Shown here: positions 34,315-46,840 of the stretch, in pieces
How positions within the stretch are numbered: position 1 is the first letter of the stretch
Layout: each line of letters opens with the position of its first letter
Assembly (NCBI GenBank): GCA_946482595.1
Contig: CAMLSD010000011.1
Location: 7,494 to 71,493 of the forward strand
DNA from: an uncultured Comamonadaceae bacterium
GTDB lineage: Bacteria; Pseudomonadota; Gammaproteobacteria; Burkholderiales; Burkholderiaceae
Direction: 5' to 3'
DNA: 64,000 bases
Notes under the pieces: model-generated
The model's database searches: none
What the model was told of the DNA's origin: nothing
Seen by the model: only the letters and a program-made list of their open reading frames with translations
Program-made: the position numbers and the translations under genes

Positions 34315-37300
34315 TCAGCCTCCCTGACCCAGCTCGCGCAGCAGCTCGGCCTCGGCCTCGGCGTCGCTCATTGCCTGCACCGCCGCCACCGCGGCGGTAG
34401 CGACCGGTGGTGCCTCACTCGTCGCTGCACTCGGCGCTGCCCTCGGCATGTCACGCGGTGCATCAGCGGCCGGCAGCTGGGTCAGCAGCCAGGTGGTCAG
34501 TGCCTGCAGCGTGGGATGGTCGAACACCAGCGTGGCCGGCAGTCGCAGGTCCAGCGCCTGGGCGATGGCATTGCGCAGCTCGACGGTCATCAGCGAGTCC
34601 ATGCCCAGCTCGCGCAAGGGGCGCTGCGGGTCGACCGGCTGGGTGGCGGGCAGGCCCACGACACGGCGCAGGATGGTTTCGAGGTGCTGGGCCAGCAAGG
34701 TGGCGCGGGTGTCGGACGGTGCGGTGGCCAGGCGCTCGCGCAGGGCCTGCGCCACGGGTGCAGCGGCAGCCACCGGCGCGGCCGCGCTGCGCAGCAGCCG
34801 CGCATGGCAGCGCGGCACCTGCTGCCCATGCAGTCGCGCCAGATAGCGTGGCCAGTCCAGCGGCAGCACGGCGGCCTGGGTCGTGCCTCGGCCGATCAAC
34901 TCGAACAACACCTCGACTCCCTGTTGTGTGGGGATGGCGCGCACCCCCAGGTTCTCCCAACCGCTGTCATCGCGGGCCGCCGCCATGCCGCCTGCGGCCC
35001 ACCGCCCCCATGCAATGCTCTGCCCCGGCAGGCCGCGGGCCCGCCGTGCGGCTGCCCAGGCGTCGAGTGTCGCATTGGCAGCGGCATACGCGGCTTGACC
35101 AGGCGCACCCAACCAGGCGGCACCGGCCGAAAACGCAACGCAAAAATCGAGTTCGGCACCCTCAAGCAGGGCGTCGAGCTGCAGCGCGCCGCCAAGCTTG
35201 GGCGCGAGCAGCGCGTCCAGGCGGGTCGCATCGAGGCGGTCGACGAGCGCATCATCCAGCACACCGGCCGCATGCACCACCCCGCGCCAAGGGGGGGCGG
35301 TGTCATCGAACGGTCGCGCGGTGCGCCAGTCGCGCAGGTCGGCCACGTCGCGCTGCACCACCTGCACGTCGGCGCCAGTGGCTGCCAGCGCGTCGAGCAC
35401 GGACCGGGTCGCCGGATCGGGCGCGCGACGCGCCAGCAGCACCAGATGGCGTGCACCGCGCTCGACCAGCCCACGCGCCACGGCCAGGCCGAGCGCACCC
35501 AGCCCGCCGGTCACCAGGTAGCGGCCGTCGGCCCGGATGCGCGCCGCGCTGGCGGGCGGCTGCAGGTCCTGGTGCAGCACAAGCTTGCCGCTGTGTCGCC
35601 CCTGTGCCATGGCACGCAAGGCCTCCTGGGGGCGCGACATGCGGTGCACCGCCACCGGCAGGGGCAACAACTGCCCGGCAGCGAGCCGCTGCACCAGGGT
35701 GGCCAGCAGGTCGGCCGCCAGCGCAGGCCGCTGGCGGCACTCGTCGCCCACGTCGAAGGCGAGGTAACGCCGCCCGGGCCAGCGCTCGGCCACCTGGGCC
35801 GGGTCCAGCAGGTCGCGCTTGCCCATCTCGAGGAACCGCCCGCCGGGGGCCAGCACGTCCAGCCCGGCCGCCACGAAGTCACCGGCCAGCGCATTGAGCA
35901 CCACGTCCACACCCCGGCCGCCGGCGACGGCCAGCAGTTCGTCACGGAAGGCCAGGCTGCGCGAGTCGTAGACATGCGCCACCCCTTGGGCGCGCAAGGC
36001 CTCCCGCTTGGCCGGGCTGCCGGCGGTGGCATGCACCTGCGCGCCCAGCAGCCGGGCGAGCTGGACGGCCGCACTGCCCACACCGCCGGTGGCCGCGTGG
36101 ATCAGCACCGACTCGCCGGGGCGCAGGCCGGCAAGGTGTTCGAGCGCATAGCTTGCGGTCATGGCCGCCACCGGCAGCGCGGCGGCCTGCTCGCGGCTCA
36201 GGCCTGCCGGCCGCGGCACCACAAAGGCCTGCGGCACGCACACGGCCGTGCCCAGGCTGCCGGGGGCAAACGCCATCACCTCGTCACCCGGCGCAAGACC
36301 GGCCACGCCCGGGCCGACCGCAGCCACCACGCCGGCACATTCACCCCCGAGGGCCTCAACCCGGCCGGGGTAGACACCGAGCACACACAACACGTCACGG
36401 AAGTTCAGGCCGGCGTGCAGCACGTCGATCAGCACCTCGCCCGGGCCGGGCACGGGCCGGGGCACCGGCAGGGTCTGCAGGTCGTCGATCTGTCCCGAGG
36501 CCGCCGGCAGCAGCCGCCACGCCTGCCGCTCGGGCAGCGGCACATGGCGCAGCACCTGCGCCTGAGCGCTGCGGATGGCCCACTGGGTTTCCAGCGGGGC
36601 GGCCGCAGCCAGGGTGTGCGCGGCGGCCTGCAGATCGGGCTCGGCCGGTTCGGCCGGCAGGTCGAGCAGGCTGAGCTGCAGCGCCGGGTGTTCGGTGCCC
36701 GCGCTGCGGGCCAGTCCCCACCAGGCCGCGGCCCGCGGGTTCACCAGCTCCTGCGGCTGCACGGCCTGGGCGGCCCGGGTCAGCACCCACAGGCGCAGCG
36801 GCGTGGTCGGGCTGTCGGCGATCAGGGCCTGGATCAGGCCCAGGGTGTGATGCAACGGTACGCCACCCGACGCGCCCTGAGCGGGTGCCGACCCGCCCTG
36901 GCAGGCCAGCACCTGCAGCGGCTGGCCGGGCCAGCGGGAGCGGGCCTGCTGCAAGGCCGCCGCCACATCGGCCGGCTCGGCCACGGCCATCACCTCACTG
37001 CCCTGCGCCGCAAGCGCACGCCCGAGGGCGGCCGCCAGCATCGCGCCCTGCGGTTCATGCACCAGCAGCGTGGGCCAGGACAGGCGGCACAACGGCGAGC
37101 CGGGCGGCAGCAGCGCGGCTTCTTCGTCAGCGCCAACCCACTGCGGCACCAGGCTGGCGGCCAGCAGCGCACCCACCTCGCCCTCTCCCTCGCCTTCGCC
37201 CGCGCGCATCACAGCCGTTTCGGCGCGGCGCAGCCGCAGGCCGTCGACCCGTGCCACCGGGCGGCCCTGTTCGTCCCAGACCGTCAGGTCGGCACGGCGG

Positions 37301-40300
37301 GTGCCGGCGGTGTTGTCGTCGCGCAGGCGGGCGTGACACCACAGGGCCGTGCCCGGTGTGTGCCACCAGTGCAGTTGGTCAATCGCCTGCGGCACCCACA
37401 GCCCGTCGCCGCCCTCATCGCCGTCACCACCGGCGAGGAAGGCGAGGTGAAAGCAGCCATCGAGCAGCACCGGGTGCAGGCACACCGCCTGCCCGCCGAG
37501 CTGCCCGGGTGTGTCGCAGGCGACCCGGCCCACGGCCTCGCCGGGTGCCACCTGGATGTGCTGCAGGCTGCGAAAGGCCGGCCCGAACTCCACGCCCTGT
37601 TCGTGCAGGCGATCGTAGAAGCGATGTGGGTCGACCGCCTGCTGGCAGCGGGCCAGGGCCGCGGCCCAGGGCGCGGGTGCAGCCGCAGGTGCGGCGGCCG
37701 GTGCAGCCTCGCCACGCGCCAGCACGGCCTGGGCAAAACAGGGCCAGGGTGTGGGCTCGTCGGCCTGGCCCGGCGGGGCATCGGGTGCGTGGCAGCACTC
37801 GGCTGACCAGTCGCCCCCGGCCTGCGGCTGCAGCACGGTCTGCACCGTCACGCTGCGCGACTCAGGCAGCACCAGCGGCGCCAGCAGCTGCACGGCCGCC
37901 AGCTTCAGCGGGCCCGGCCCCAGCCGCTGCTGCGCCGCCTGCAGCAGCAGTTCGGTGGTGGCGCTGCCCGGCCACACGGTGCGGCCCCGCAGCCGGTGCT
38001 CGCGCAACAGGCCGTGCGCGGCGGCACCGGCCTCGGTTTCATGCACCACGGTGTCGCCCGCCAGGCGCAGGCGGCGCCCGAGCAGGCCGGGCGCGGCATC
38101 ACCTGCCGCCGCACTGCCGGCCCGCGCGTGCGGTGCCGGCGCGGCCTCAGGCGCATCGATCCAGTAGCGCTGGCGCTGGTAGGGGTAGCGGGGCAGGGCC
38201 ACGGCGGTGCGCGCCTGGCGACCGGCGACGCCGCTCCAGTCGTTGGTCACGCCGTCCACATAGGCCTGGGCCAGTGCGGCGCGGTCGGCGGCCAGGTCGC
38301 CCGGACCGCGGCGCAGCGCGCCCAGCCAGGTGATGCCGGCCTGTGGCAGACAGCGCCGCCCCAGGCCGCACAGCACCGGATGCGGCCCCAGCTCGATCAC
38401 GTGGGTGATGCCCTGCTCGGCCACGACACGGATGGCCTGCGCATGCCGCACGGGTGCTGCGGCCTGACGCACCCAGTAATCCGCCGAGCCCCAGCCGGCA
38501 TCGGCCAGCTGGCCACTGAGCGTGGACACGATGGGCAGGGTCGCCGCCCGGGGCTGCAGCCCGCGTGCAGCATCGTCGAGCGCCGCCAGCATCGGCTGCA
38601 TCAGCGGCGAATGGAAGGCATGCGACACCGGCAGCGGCTCGCAACGCACACCACGCTGCGCCAGGGCAGCGCACAGCGCGGCCACGGCAGCACCGTCACC
38701 GGACACCACGGTTTCGTCGTCGGCATTGAAACCGGCGAGTGCCACCGGGCCCAGGCCGGGCGGCAAGGCCTGCAGCGCCTGGGCCACGGTGGCCTCGTCG
38801 GCCATCACCGCGGCCATCGCACCGCCGGCCGGCAGCGCCTGCATCAGGGCACCGCGGCGCACCACCAGCCGGGCCGCCTCGTCCAGCGTCAGCACCCCGG
38901 CGCAGCAGGCCGCGGCGAACTCGCCCACCGAGTGGCCCATCACGACGGACGGCACCACGCCGCGGTCGAGCCACAGCCGGGTCAGTGCCCATTCGATCGC
39001 AAACAGCGCGGGCTGGGTCAGGGCCGTCTGGTTGAGCGCGACGGCGTCGTCGCCCCACATGCGCCCGCGCAGCGAGTCGCCAATCAGCGGATCGATGACT
39101 GCCGCGGCCTCGGCCAGCGCGTCACGGAACACCGGCTCGGCGGCCGCCAGCGAACGCCCCATGCCGGGGTACTGGGCCCCCTGGCCGGTGTAGACGAAGG
39201 CCACGCGCGGGCGGCGGCCCCGGGCCGGCTGGCCGGCCCAGCATCCGGCCGCAGCAGCATCGCCCGCGCTGGCCTGCGCGGCAAGGCGCAGGCGCTCGGC
39301 GAGTTCGTTCACGTCGGCCCCGCTCACCGCCAGGCGATGCGGCCCATGGGCGCGCGCGGCGCTGGCTGCACGGGTGTAGGTGGCCAGGTCGGTGTCGCCC
39401 TGCGCCTGCAGCCGATCGGCGTGCCGACGTGCCAGCTCGGCCAGCGCCGGCTCACACCGTGCCGACAGCGTGAGCAGCCAGGGGCCCGGGTGCGGCTCGG
39501 CGGCCGGTGCCGTGTCGGCGGGGGCCGCGGCGGGCGCTTCTTCAAGCACCACATGCGCATTGGTGCCGCTGAAGCCGAAGCCGCTGACGGCCGCCAGCCG
39601 GCGCCCGTGCCGAGGGGCCCATTCGTGCAGCCGGGTGGGCAGCAGCACCGGCAGCCGGGTCCAGTCGATGTGGGGCGACGGGGTGTGGAAGTGCACATTG
39701 GCCGGGATCTGACGATGCTGCATGGCCAGCACCACCTTGATCAGGCCGGTGACGCCCGACGCGGCTTCGAGGTGGCCCACATTGGTCTTGACCGCCCCGA
39801 GGCACAGCGGGTCGGCGGCCTCGCGGCCGGCGCCGTAGACGGCGGCAATCGCCTCGACCTCGATCGGGTCGCCCAGCGTCGTGCCGGTGCCGTGGGTCTC
39901 GACATAGCTCACCTCGGTGGGCGCCACACGGGCATTGGCCAGGGCCTCGCGGAACACCGCCGCCTGGGCCAGCCCGTTGGGCACGGTGAGCCCGCTGCTC
40001 GGGCCGTCCTGGTTGACCGCCGAGCCGCGCACCAGGGCCCAGATGCGGTCGCCGTCGGCCTGCGCATCGGACAGGCGCTTGAGCAGCACCACGCCGCAGC
40101 CCTCGGCCCGCACGAAACCATCGGCCGCGGCGTCGAAGGTCTTGCAGCGGCCATCGGGCGAAAGCATGCCCCAGCGCGACAGCGACATCAGCATCTCGGG
40201 CGCCAGCAGCAGGTTGACGCCGCCGGCAATCGCCATGCGGCACTCGCCGTCGCGCAGGCTGCGGCAGGCACGGTCGATCGCCACCAGCGACGATGAACAG

Positions 40301-40920
40301 GCCGTGTCCATCGCGATGCTCGGCCCGTGCAGCCCGAGCAGGTAGGAGATGCGCCCGGCCGCAGCATTCAGCGTGTTGCCCGAGGCCACATAGGCGTCGA
40401 TCCGGGCCGGCGGCAGCCGGTCGGTCAGCAGGCGCAGGTAGTCGGTGGTGGTCAGGCCGATGAACACGCCGGTGCGCGAGCCGCGCAGGCTGTCGCTGGG
40501 GATGCCGGCCAGCTCCAGCGCCTCCCAGACCACCTCGAGCAGCAGGCGGTGCTGCGGGTCCAGGCACTGGGCCTCGCGCCCGCTGATGCCGAAAAAGTCG
40601 GCATCGAAACGCTGCACGTCATCGAGCAGGCCGGCGCGATGCAGCACGCGGTGTTCACCCTGAGGGTCGGGGCGGCTGTAGCGGGCCACGTCCCAGCGGC
40701 TGTCGGGAATGTCGACCACGGCATCGCCCCCCCGGGCCAGCAGGTCCCAGAAGGCCTCGGGGCCGTCGGCCCCCGGCAGCCGGCAGCCCAGGCCGACGAT
40801 GGCCAGCGGCTCGTGGCGCGCCGCCTCGGCGGCCTCCAGGCGTTCACGCATGCGGCGCAGGGCCTGCAGCGCCTGGCGCTCGATGTCGCTGCTGTTGCGG
40901 GGCGAAGGGTCGGCACTCAT
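34315..40920 (-). CDS. PKS3: type I PKS module KS-AT-DH-ER-KR-ACP
   Basis: Fully reducing single-module PKS, 2201 aa. KS about 38-460 (DTACSSS Cys208, ETHGTG, KTNVGH); AT 565-865 (GHSVG Ser664, HAFH ending at His770, malonyl-type); DH 945-1225 (HRLRGRTVWP His975, LLDGCFH Asp1154); ER 1490-1785 (GLNFRD, HAATGGVG); KR 1795-1975 (GGLGALG, LDD, Tyr1945); ACP 2075-2145 (GMDSLM, Ser2109). Expected unit: an unbranched, fully reduced two-carbon extension. The ATG overlaps the PKS2 stop (ATGA) and has no strong Shine-Dalgarno of its own, so it probably depends on translational coupling. The N-terminus is a charged helix (IERQALQALRRMRERLEAAE) and the C-terminus has AMSDAEAEAELL, the recurring docking-like tail. 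Confidence 0.95.
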   Translation of the reverse strand: MSADPSPRNSSDIERQALQALRRMRERLEAAEAARHEPLAIVGLGCRLPGADGPEAFWDLLARGGDAVVDIPDSRWDVARYSRPDPQGEHRVLHRAGLLDDVQRFDADFFGISGREAQCLDPQHRLLLEVVWEALELAGIPSDSLRGSRTGVFIGLTTTDYLRLLTDRLPPARIDAYVASGNTLNAAAGRISYLLGLHGPSIAMDTACSSSLVAIDRACRSLRDGECRMAIAGGVNLLLAPEMLMSLSRWGMLSPDGRCKTFDAAADGFVRAEGCGVVLLKRLSDAQADGDRIWALVRGSAVNQDGPSSGLTVPNGLAQAAVFREALANARVAPTEVSYVETHGTGTTLGDPIEVEAIAAVYGAGREAADPLCLGAVKTNVGHLEAASGVTGLIKVVLAMQHRQIPANVHFHTPSPHIDWTRLPVLLPTRLHEWAPRHGRRLAAVSGFGFSGTNAHVVLEEAPAAAPADTAPAAEPHPGPWLLTLSARCEPALAELARRHADRLQAQGDTDLATYTRAASAARAHGPHRLAVSGADVNELAERLRLAAQASAGDAAAAGCWAGQPARGRRPRVAFVYTGQGAQYPGMGRSLAAAEPVFRDALAEAAAVIDPLIGDSLRGRMWGDDAVALNQTALTQPALFAIEWALTRLWLDRGVVPSVVMGHSVGEFAAACCAGVLTLDEAARLVVRRGALMQALPAGGAMAAVMADEATVAQALQALPPGLGPVALAGFNADDETVVSGDGAAVAALCAALAQRGVRCEPLPVSHAFHSPLMQPMLAALDDAARGLQPRAATLPIVSTLSGQLADAGWGSADYWVRQAAAPVRHAQAIRVVAEQGITHVIELGPHPVLCGLGRRCLPQAGITWLGALRRGPGDLAADRAALAQAYVDGVTNDWSGVAGRQARTAVALPRYPYQRQRYWIDAPEAAPAPHARAGSAAAGDAAPGLLGRRLRLAGDTVVHETEAGAAAHGLLREHRLRGRTVWPGSATTELLLQAAQQRLGPGPLKLAAVQLLAPLVLPESRSVTVQTVLQPQAGGDWSAECCHAPDAPPGQADEPTPWPCFAQAVLARGEAAPAAAPAAAPAPWAAALARCQQAVDPHRFYDRLHEQGVEFGPAFRSLQHIQVAPGEAVGRVACDTPGQLGGQAVCLHPVLLDGCFHLAFLAGGDGDEGGDGLWVPQAIDQLHWWHTPGTALWCHARLRDDNTAGTRRADLTVWDEQGRPVARVDGLRLRRAETAVMRAGEGEGEGEVGALLAASLVPQWVGADEEAALLPPGSPLCRLSWPTLLVHEPQGAMLAAALGRALAAQGSEVMAVAEPADVAAALQQARSRWPGQPLQVLACQGGSAPAQGASGGVPLHHTLGLIQALIADSPTTPLRLWVLTRAAQAVQPQELVNPRAAAWWGLARSAGTEHPALQLSLLDLPAEPAEPDLQAAAHTLAAAAPLETQWAIRSAQAQVLRHVPLPERQAWRLLPAASGQIDDLQTLPVPRPVPGPGEVLIDVLHAGLNFRDVLCVLGVYPGRVEALGGECAGVVAAVGPGVAGLAPGDEVMAFAPGSLGTAVCVPQAFVVPRPAGLSREQAAALPVAAMTASYALEHLAGLRPGESVLIHAATGGVGSAAVQLARLLGAQVHATAGSPAKREALRAQGVAHVYDSRSLAFRDELLAVAGGRGVDVVLNALAGDFVAAGLDVLAPGGRFLEMGKRDLLDPAQVAERWPGRRYLAFDVGDECRQRPALAADLLATLVQRLAAGQLLPLPVAVHRMSRPQEALRAMAQGRHSGKLVLHQDLQPPASAARIRADGRYLVTGGLGALGLAVARGLVERGARHLVLLARRAPDPATRSVLDALAATGADVQVVQRDVADLRDWRTARPFDDTAPPWRGVVHAAGVLDDALVDRLDATRLDALLAPKLGGALQLDALLEGAELDFCVAFSAGAAWLGAPGQAAYAAANATLDAWAAARRARGLPGQSIAWGRWAAGGMAAARDDSGWENLGVRAIPTQQGVEVLFELIGRGTTQAAVLPLDWPRYLARLHGQQVPRCHARLLRSAAAPVAAAAPVAQALRERLATAPSDTRATLLAQHLETILRRVVGLPATQPVDPQRPLRELGMDSLMTVELRNAIAQALDLRLPATLVFDHPTLQALTTWLLTQLPAADAPRDMPRAAPSAATSEAPPVATAAVAAVQAMSDAEAEAELLRELGQGG

Positions 40921-43900
40921 CGGCGGCTCGGCTCTGGGGGGTGGTCGTCGAGCAGGTCACCGAACTCGGCCAGCAGTTCGGCGCGCACCTGTTCATCGGA
41001 CAGGGCGGCAACCTCGCTGGCCGGCGCGGCGGCCGCCGGTGCCGCCGGCATGGCGGCTGGTGCAGGCGCTGCCGCCGCCGGGCTGGCCGTGCCGCCCAGG
41101 CGCTCGAGCAGGTGGGCGGCGAGTGCCTCGATCGACGGGAAGTTGAAGGTCAGCGTGGCCGGCAGCGACTCGCCCAGGGCGGCCGACAGGCGACGGCGCA
41201 ACTGCACGGCCATCAGCGAGTCCAGGCCGAGGTCGAAAAAGCCGGTGCGCTCGCCGATGCTGTCGGGCGGCAGCCCCAGCACACGGCCCAGCTCCTGGCG
41301 CACCAGCGCGGTGACCCGATCGGCACGATGCGCCGCGCTGGCGCCCTGCAGTTGCGCACGCCAGGCGGACGCATCGGGGGCCGCACTCGACGGGGCCGCC
41401 GTGGCGGTCTGCGACGCTGTAGCAGGTGCGGCGGCAGGCGGTGCGGTGAACAGGCGAGCCAGCTCGGCCAGCATCGGCCGCGGGCCATGCACCTGGTAGG
41501 CCTCCAGGGCGATCGGCCAGTCGACCCGGGCCACGACCTGCTGGCGCACACCGGCACCCACCAGATCGCTCAGCCAGCCGAAGGCCTGCTCATCGGGCAG
41601 TTCACGCAGGCCGAGGGCTTCGGTGTTGCCACGCCTTGCCATGCCCTGCGCCCGTTCGTCGTGCCAGGTGCCCCAGTCGACACACACCGCCGGCAGGCCA
41701 CGCGCAGCACGCCAGCCGGCCATGGCCTGCAGGAACTGGTTGGCCGCGGCATAGGCGGCCAGCCCCTTGGCACCCAGCACGGTCGTGATCGACGAAAACA
41801 GCACAAAGAGGTCGCACTGCGGCCCGGCCAGCTGTTCATGCAGCCACCAGGTGCCGTCGGTCTTGGCACGCATGGCCGCCAGCAGCGCGGGCAGGTCCTG
41901 CCCGGCCAATGCGCAGGGCTCGAAGCCGGCCGCGGCATGCACCACGCCCCGGATCGGGTGGCCGGCTGCGCGAGCGCGCTCGAACACGGCCGCCACGTCG
42001 GCACGCCGCGCCACGTCACCGCGTTCGGTGTGCAGCGTCACGCCCTGGGCGTGCAGCCGGGCCTGCAGGCCCGCCAGCCGCGTGGCATCGGCGGCCTGTG
42101 GCCCCTGGCGCCCCATCAGCACGATGTGGCGCGCACCCAGCCCCGCCAGCCAGCGGGCGATGCGTGGGCCCAGGCTGCCGTAGCCGCCGGTGACGAGGTA
42201 AGCCCCCTCGGCCGACAGCGTGGGCGCCGCCGCGCCGGGCCGGGCCGTTGGTTGCAGCCGCGGCACGTGGCGACCCGAGCGCCGCCAGGCCACCTGGTCG
42301 TCAGCGTCTTTTCGCTGCAGTTCATGCCGCACCGCGGCGGCCGCTTCAGTGGGCGCAAGGGCCGGGTCCAGATCGACCAGGCCACCCCAGGCCGCCGGAT
42401 GTTCCAGTGCCATCGAGCGGCCCCAGCCCCACAGTGGCGCCTGTGCCAGCGCGACGTCGGCCTCGCCGGGTTCAACCACCTGGGCGCCTTCGGTGACGAT
42501 CCACAGCCGCGCGCCGCCGGACTGCGACGATCGGGGCGAGGCCAGGGCCTGGCCGAGCCGCACGGCCGGGGCCAGCGCCGCGGCCAGCGCCGCCTCGGGC
42601 GACTGGCCCGCATCGGGCACCACCGGGGTGTCCCACACCACCACACCGTGCAGCCCGGCAAGTTGCTCGTCGAGCAACACCTGCGGCATGGCGAGCACGG
42701 CCTCGGGCGCCAGCAGTCGGGCGGTCTGCCCGGCCGCCGCCAGGGTGTCGGCCAGGGCCTGCCGCGCGCCGTGTGCCGGCCCGACCAGCCACCAGCCGCC
42801 GCCGGGGCTGAGCGTCGTTGCCGTTGTCGTTGGCGCTGCCGCGGCACGTGCCACCAGCAGGGCCTGCGGATGCAGCGCCCGCGCCGAGAGCTCGGCACCC
42901 ACGGCCACGACCTCGTCGAAGCCGCTGTCGCGCAGCAGCGGCAGCCAGGCGTCGAGCGGCAGGGTCGGGTCGCGCTGGCGCAGCCCGGGGTCGCGAAAGC
43001 GCCACCAGCCGGCCGTCAGGCCGAAGGTGAGCGAGGTCCAGCGCCGCGGCGTGAGGGTCTCCAGCAGCACCAGCAGACCGCCGGGCGCGAGCAGCGACCT
43101 CGCCTGGGCCAGCGACTCGCGCAGATCGCCCGTCGCATGGATGACGTTGGACGCCACGACCACGTCAAAGCTGCCCGGCGCCAGGCCCTGGGTCGCCACG
43201 GGTTGTTCGATGTCGAGCGTGCGGGTCTCGAAGGCGTCACCCCAGTGCGCAAAACGCTGGCGTGCCGCATCCAGGAAACCCGCGGACAGGTCGGTGAAGC
43301 AGTACGGCGTGCCGGGTGGCAGCACGTCGAGCAGGCAGGCGGTGGTGGCGCCGGTGCCGGCGCCGATCTCCAGCACCCGCACCGGAGCACCCCCACGCTG
43401 CTGCACGGCCAGCGCGACGGTGCGCGCCAGCAGCGGGTTGTAGACCCGCGAGGCCCCGGCGTCGCGATACAGGGTGCTCGCCGACACAGTGTCGTCGTCG
43501 GGGAACAGCAGGCTCAAGGGCTCGACGCGGCCGCGCAGCACGTCGGCCAGGGCGGCGCCACAACGCTCCAGCAGGGCCAGCTCGATGCGCCCGGCCTCCG
43601 CCGGGCTGAACGGCACTGCCGGCCGGGGCAGCGCGGCCGCGGGCATCACCCGCAGGCCGTTGCCGTCGCGCTGCAGCACGCCTTCGTCGCCGAGGATGTC
43701 GAGCACCCGCTCCCACAGCCGGGCATGGCGTGCGGCCACGCCGTGGGCCTGCGGGTCGGCAGAGACGTGCCGGTCGGGCACCAGCGGGCCGGCCAGGGCC
43801 AGCACCGCGGCCAGCGCATGCTCGGCGGCGCGGCGTTCGACCCGGGCCATCAGATCGGATTCACCCGCCAGCTCGGCCGCGCCCGGCAGGGCCTGCGCGG

Positions 43901-46840
43901 CGGTCGCGGCCTGCGCGGCCAGCGCGGGCAGGTCGACGGCGGGCATCGGGTGCGCCAGGTCCGCGCCGGGCGTGCGCTGCCAGTGCACCGCCAGGCCGAG
44001 CGAGTCGCGTGCAAGGTCCGGGTCGGCGCGGCCGGCGTCCCGCGCGCTGTGGCCGAACGCGTGGAACACCAGCGCCGCCGGGTCGGGGCGGGGCAGCCAC
44101 AGGTGCTGGTGCTGCCACGGATAGGCCGGCACCGGGACGACTTGCGCACCCGGGGCCGACAGCGCCGCCCAGTCGACCGGCGCGCCGGCTTCGGCCAGAC
44201 GGGCCAGGCCCTCGAGCAGCGCGGCACGCGCGGGGCGGCCCTTGCGCAGGCTGGCCACCACCACGGCCTCACGGCCGCGACGGGCGGCACCGTCGAGCAC
44301 CGCCGCCGACAGCGAGGGGTGCGGGCCGACCTCCACGAAGGTCGAGAAACCGGCCGCCAGCAGTTCGTCGATGGCCGGCGCAAAACGCACCGGCTCACGC
44401 ACGTTGCGGGCCCAGTAGGCCGCGGCGAAGTCCCCGTCGCGCGACCAGCCGCCGTGCACCGTGCTGACCACCGGCCGTGCGGCGGGCTGCACCACGATGC
44501 CTGCCAGCGCCTGCGCCAGCGGCTCGCACACGGGCTGCATCAGCGCGCTGTGGAAGGCAAAGGCCACCGGCAGCTCGCGCAGGTCCGCGCCTTCGCGCCG
44601 CAAGGCCTCGCTCACCGCCTCGATGGCCTCGGCGCTGCCCGACAGCACCGTGGTGGACGGCCCATTGAGACCGGCCACCGACACCTGCCCCGCCCAGGGC
44701 AGCAGCACCGCCTGCAGCGTGTCGGCCGCTCGGTCGACCTGCACCATGCGGCCACGGGCCGCACCGGCCTGCATCAGCCGTCCGCGCTGGTGCACGACCC
44801 GCACCGCATCGGCCAGCGTCAACATGCCCGCGGCATGGGCTGCCGCCACCTCGCCCACGCTGTGGCCCACCACCGCCGCCGGCACGATGCCCCACGACTG
44901 CCACAACGCGGTCAGGCCGACCTGCATCGCAAAAAGGGCGGCCTGGGCGGCATCGGTGTCCTGGAGCCGGTCCGCGGCGTCGGGGTCACGCAGCAGCTCG
45001 ATCAGCGCACCGCCAGCCAGTGCGTCGAAGGCCTGGGCCACGGCCTGCACCGCCTCACGGAACACCGGCTCGGTGTCGAGCAGCTCGCGGCCCATCGTGG
45101 CCCACTGGCTGCCCTGGCCGGTGTAGACGAACACCGGCGCGGCCGGCTGTTCGACCGGCGGGGGCAGGTCGTCGCCGCGCGCTGCGAGGGCGGCGGCCAG
45201 TTCGTCCGCCGTCGAGCCGGTGACGGCCACGCGCCACGGGCCGTGCGAGCGGCGGGCGTTGGCCGTGTGCAGGTAGTCGTCCAGGCTCGACTGCGAAGAC
45301 GACGGCGACTGGGCAGCCAGCTTGACCAGGGCGTCACGGTGGGCCTGCATCCAGGCCTGCCGTGCCGCCGGGCTGCGCGCACCAAGCACCAGCACCCGGG
45401 GCCGCACCGGGGCCGCCGCAGGTGTGGCCACGCCGGGCGGGGTGTCGGGCGCGCACAGCACCACATGGGCGTTGGTCCCGCCAAAGCCGAACGAGCTGGT
45501 GCCGGCCACGCGGGGCCCGGCGATGGCCGGCCAGTCGCGGGTCTCCAGCGGCAAGGCCAGCGGCGTGCCCTCCAGCCGGATGTGCGGATTGACCTGCGTG
45601 AAATGCAGGTTGGCCGGGATGCGGCCATGCTGCACGCACAGCATCGCCTTGATCAAGCCGGCGATGCCGGCCGCCGCCTCCAGATGGCCGAGCTGGGTCT
45701 TCAGCGCACCGAGGTAGCAGGTGTGGTCCGCATCACGGCGCGGGCCGATGACCTCGGCCAGGGCCTCGACCTCGACCGGATCACCAAGCGCTGTGCCGGT
45801 GCCGTGGGTCTCGACCAGGCCCAGCCGGGCCGGGTCCACGCCGGCCATCGCCAGCGCGCGGCGCACCACGGCGACCTGGGCCGGGCCGTTCGGGGCGGTC
45901 AGCCCGTTGCTGGCACCGTCCTGGTTGACGGCCGAGCCCAGGATCACCGCCAGCACCGGGTCGCCGTCACGCTGCGCATCACGCAGGCGCTTGAGCACGA
46001 CCAGGCCGCAGCCTTCACCGCGGGCAATGCCGTCGGCCGCAGCATCGAAGGTGCGGCAGCGGCCCTGCGGCGACAGGATCTCGAGCTGGGTGAACAGCAG
46101 GCTGGCCGTGGGCAGCAGCATCAGGTTGACACCCCCGGCCAGCGCCAGGTCGGACTCGCCGGTGCGCAGGCTCTGGCAGGCCTGGTGCACGGCCACCAGC
46201 GAGGACGAACAGGCGGTGTCGATCGTCATCGACGGCCCGCGCAGGTCGAACACATACGACAGCCGGTTGGCCAGGATGGCATGGGCCGAGCCGGTGCTGG
46301 CATGGCTGGCCAGCGCACCGGGCTGGGCCAGCTGCAGCAGGTGGTAGTCGACGCTCAGGCTGTGGGCACCGATGAACACCCCCACCGCCTGGCCGGCCAG
46401 GCGTTCGACCGGCAGGCCGGCGCGCTCGAAGGCCTCCCAGCCAAGTTCGAGCAGCAGCCGCTGCTGGGGGTCCATCAACTCGGCCTCGCGGGGCGAGATG
46501 CCGAAAAACGCCGCGTCGAAGGCGTCCACCGCATCGAGAAAGCCCCCGGTCGGCGCCGCGATGCGGTCGCCCGACTCGGCCGGCGCCGACAGGGCCGCAC
46601 CATCCCAGCGTTCGGGGGGCACCGGGCCGACGCCGTCGCGGCCCTCGCACAGCAAGGCCCAGAGGTCTTCGGGCGAACGCACGCCACCGGGCAGGCGGCA
46701 GGCGGCCGAGACGATGGCGATCGGCTCGACCGCCGGCGTGGGTGCGGGCACCGCCGGCGCCCGGTCCCGGGCCGCCAGCCGTCGGGCCAGCTGCTCGCGT
46801 TGCGCCGGTGTCAGCCCGGCCAGTCGATCACGCAGGTCGC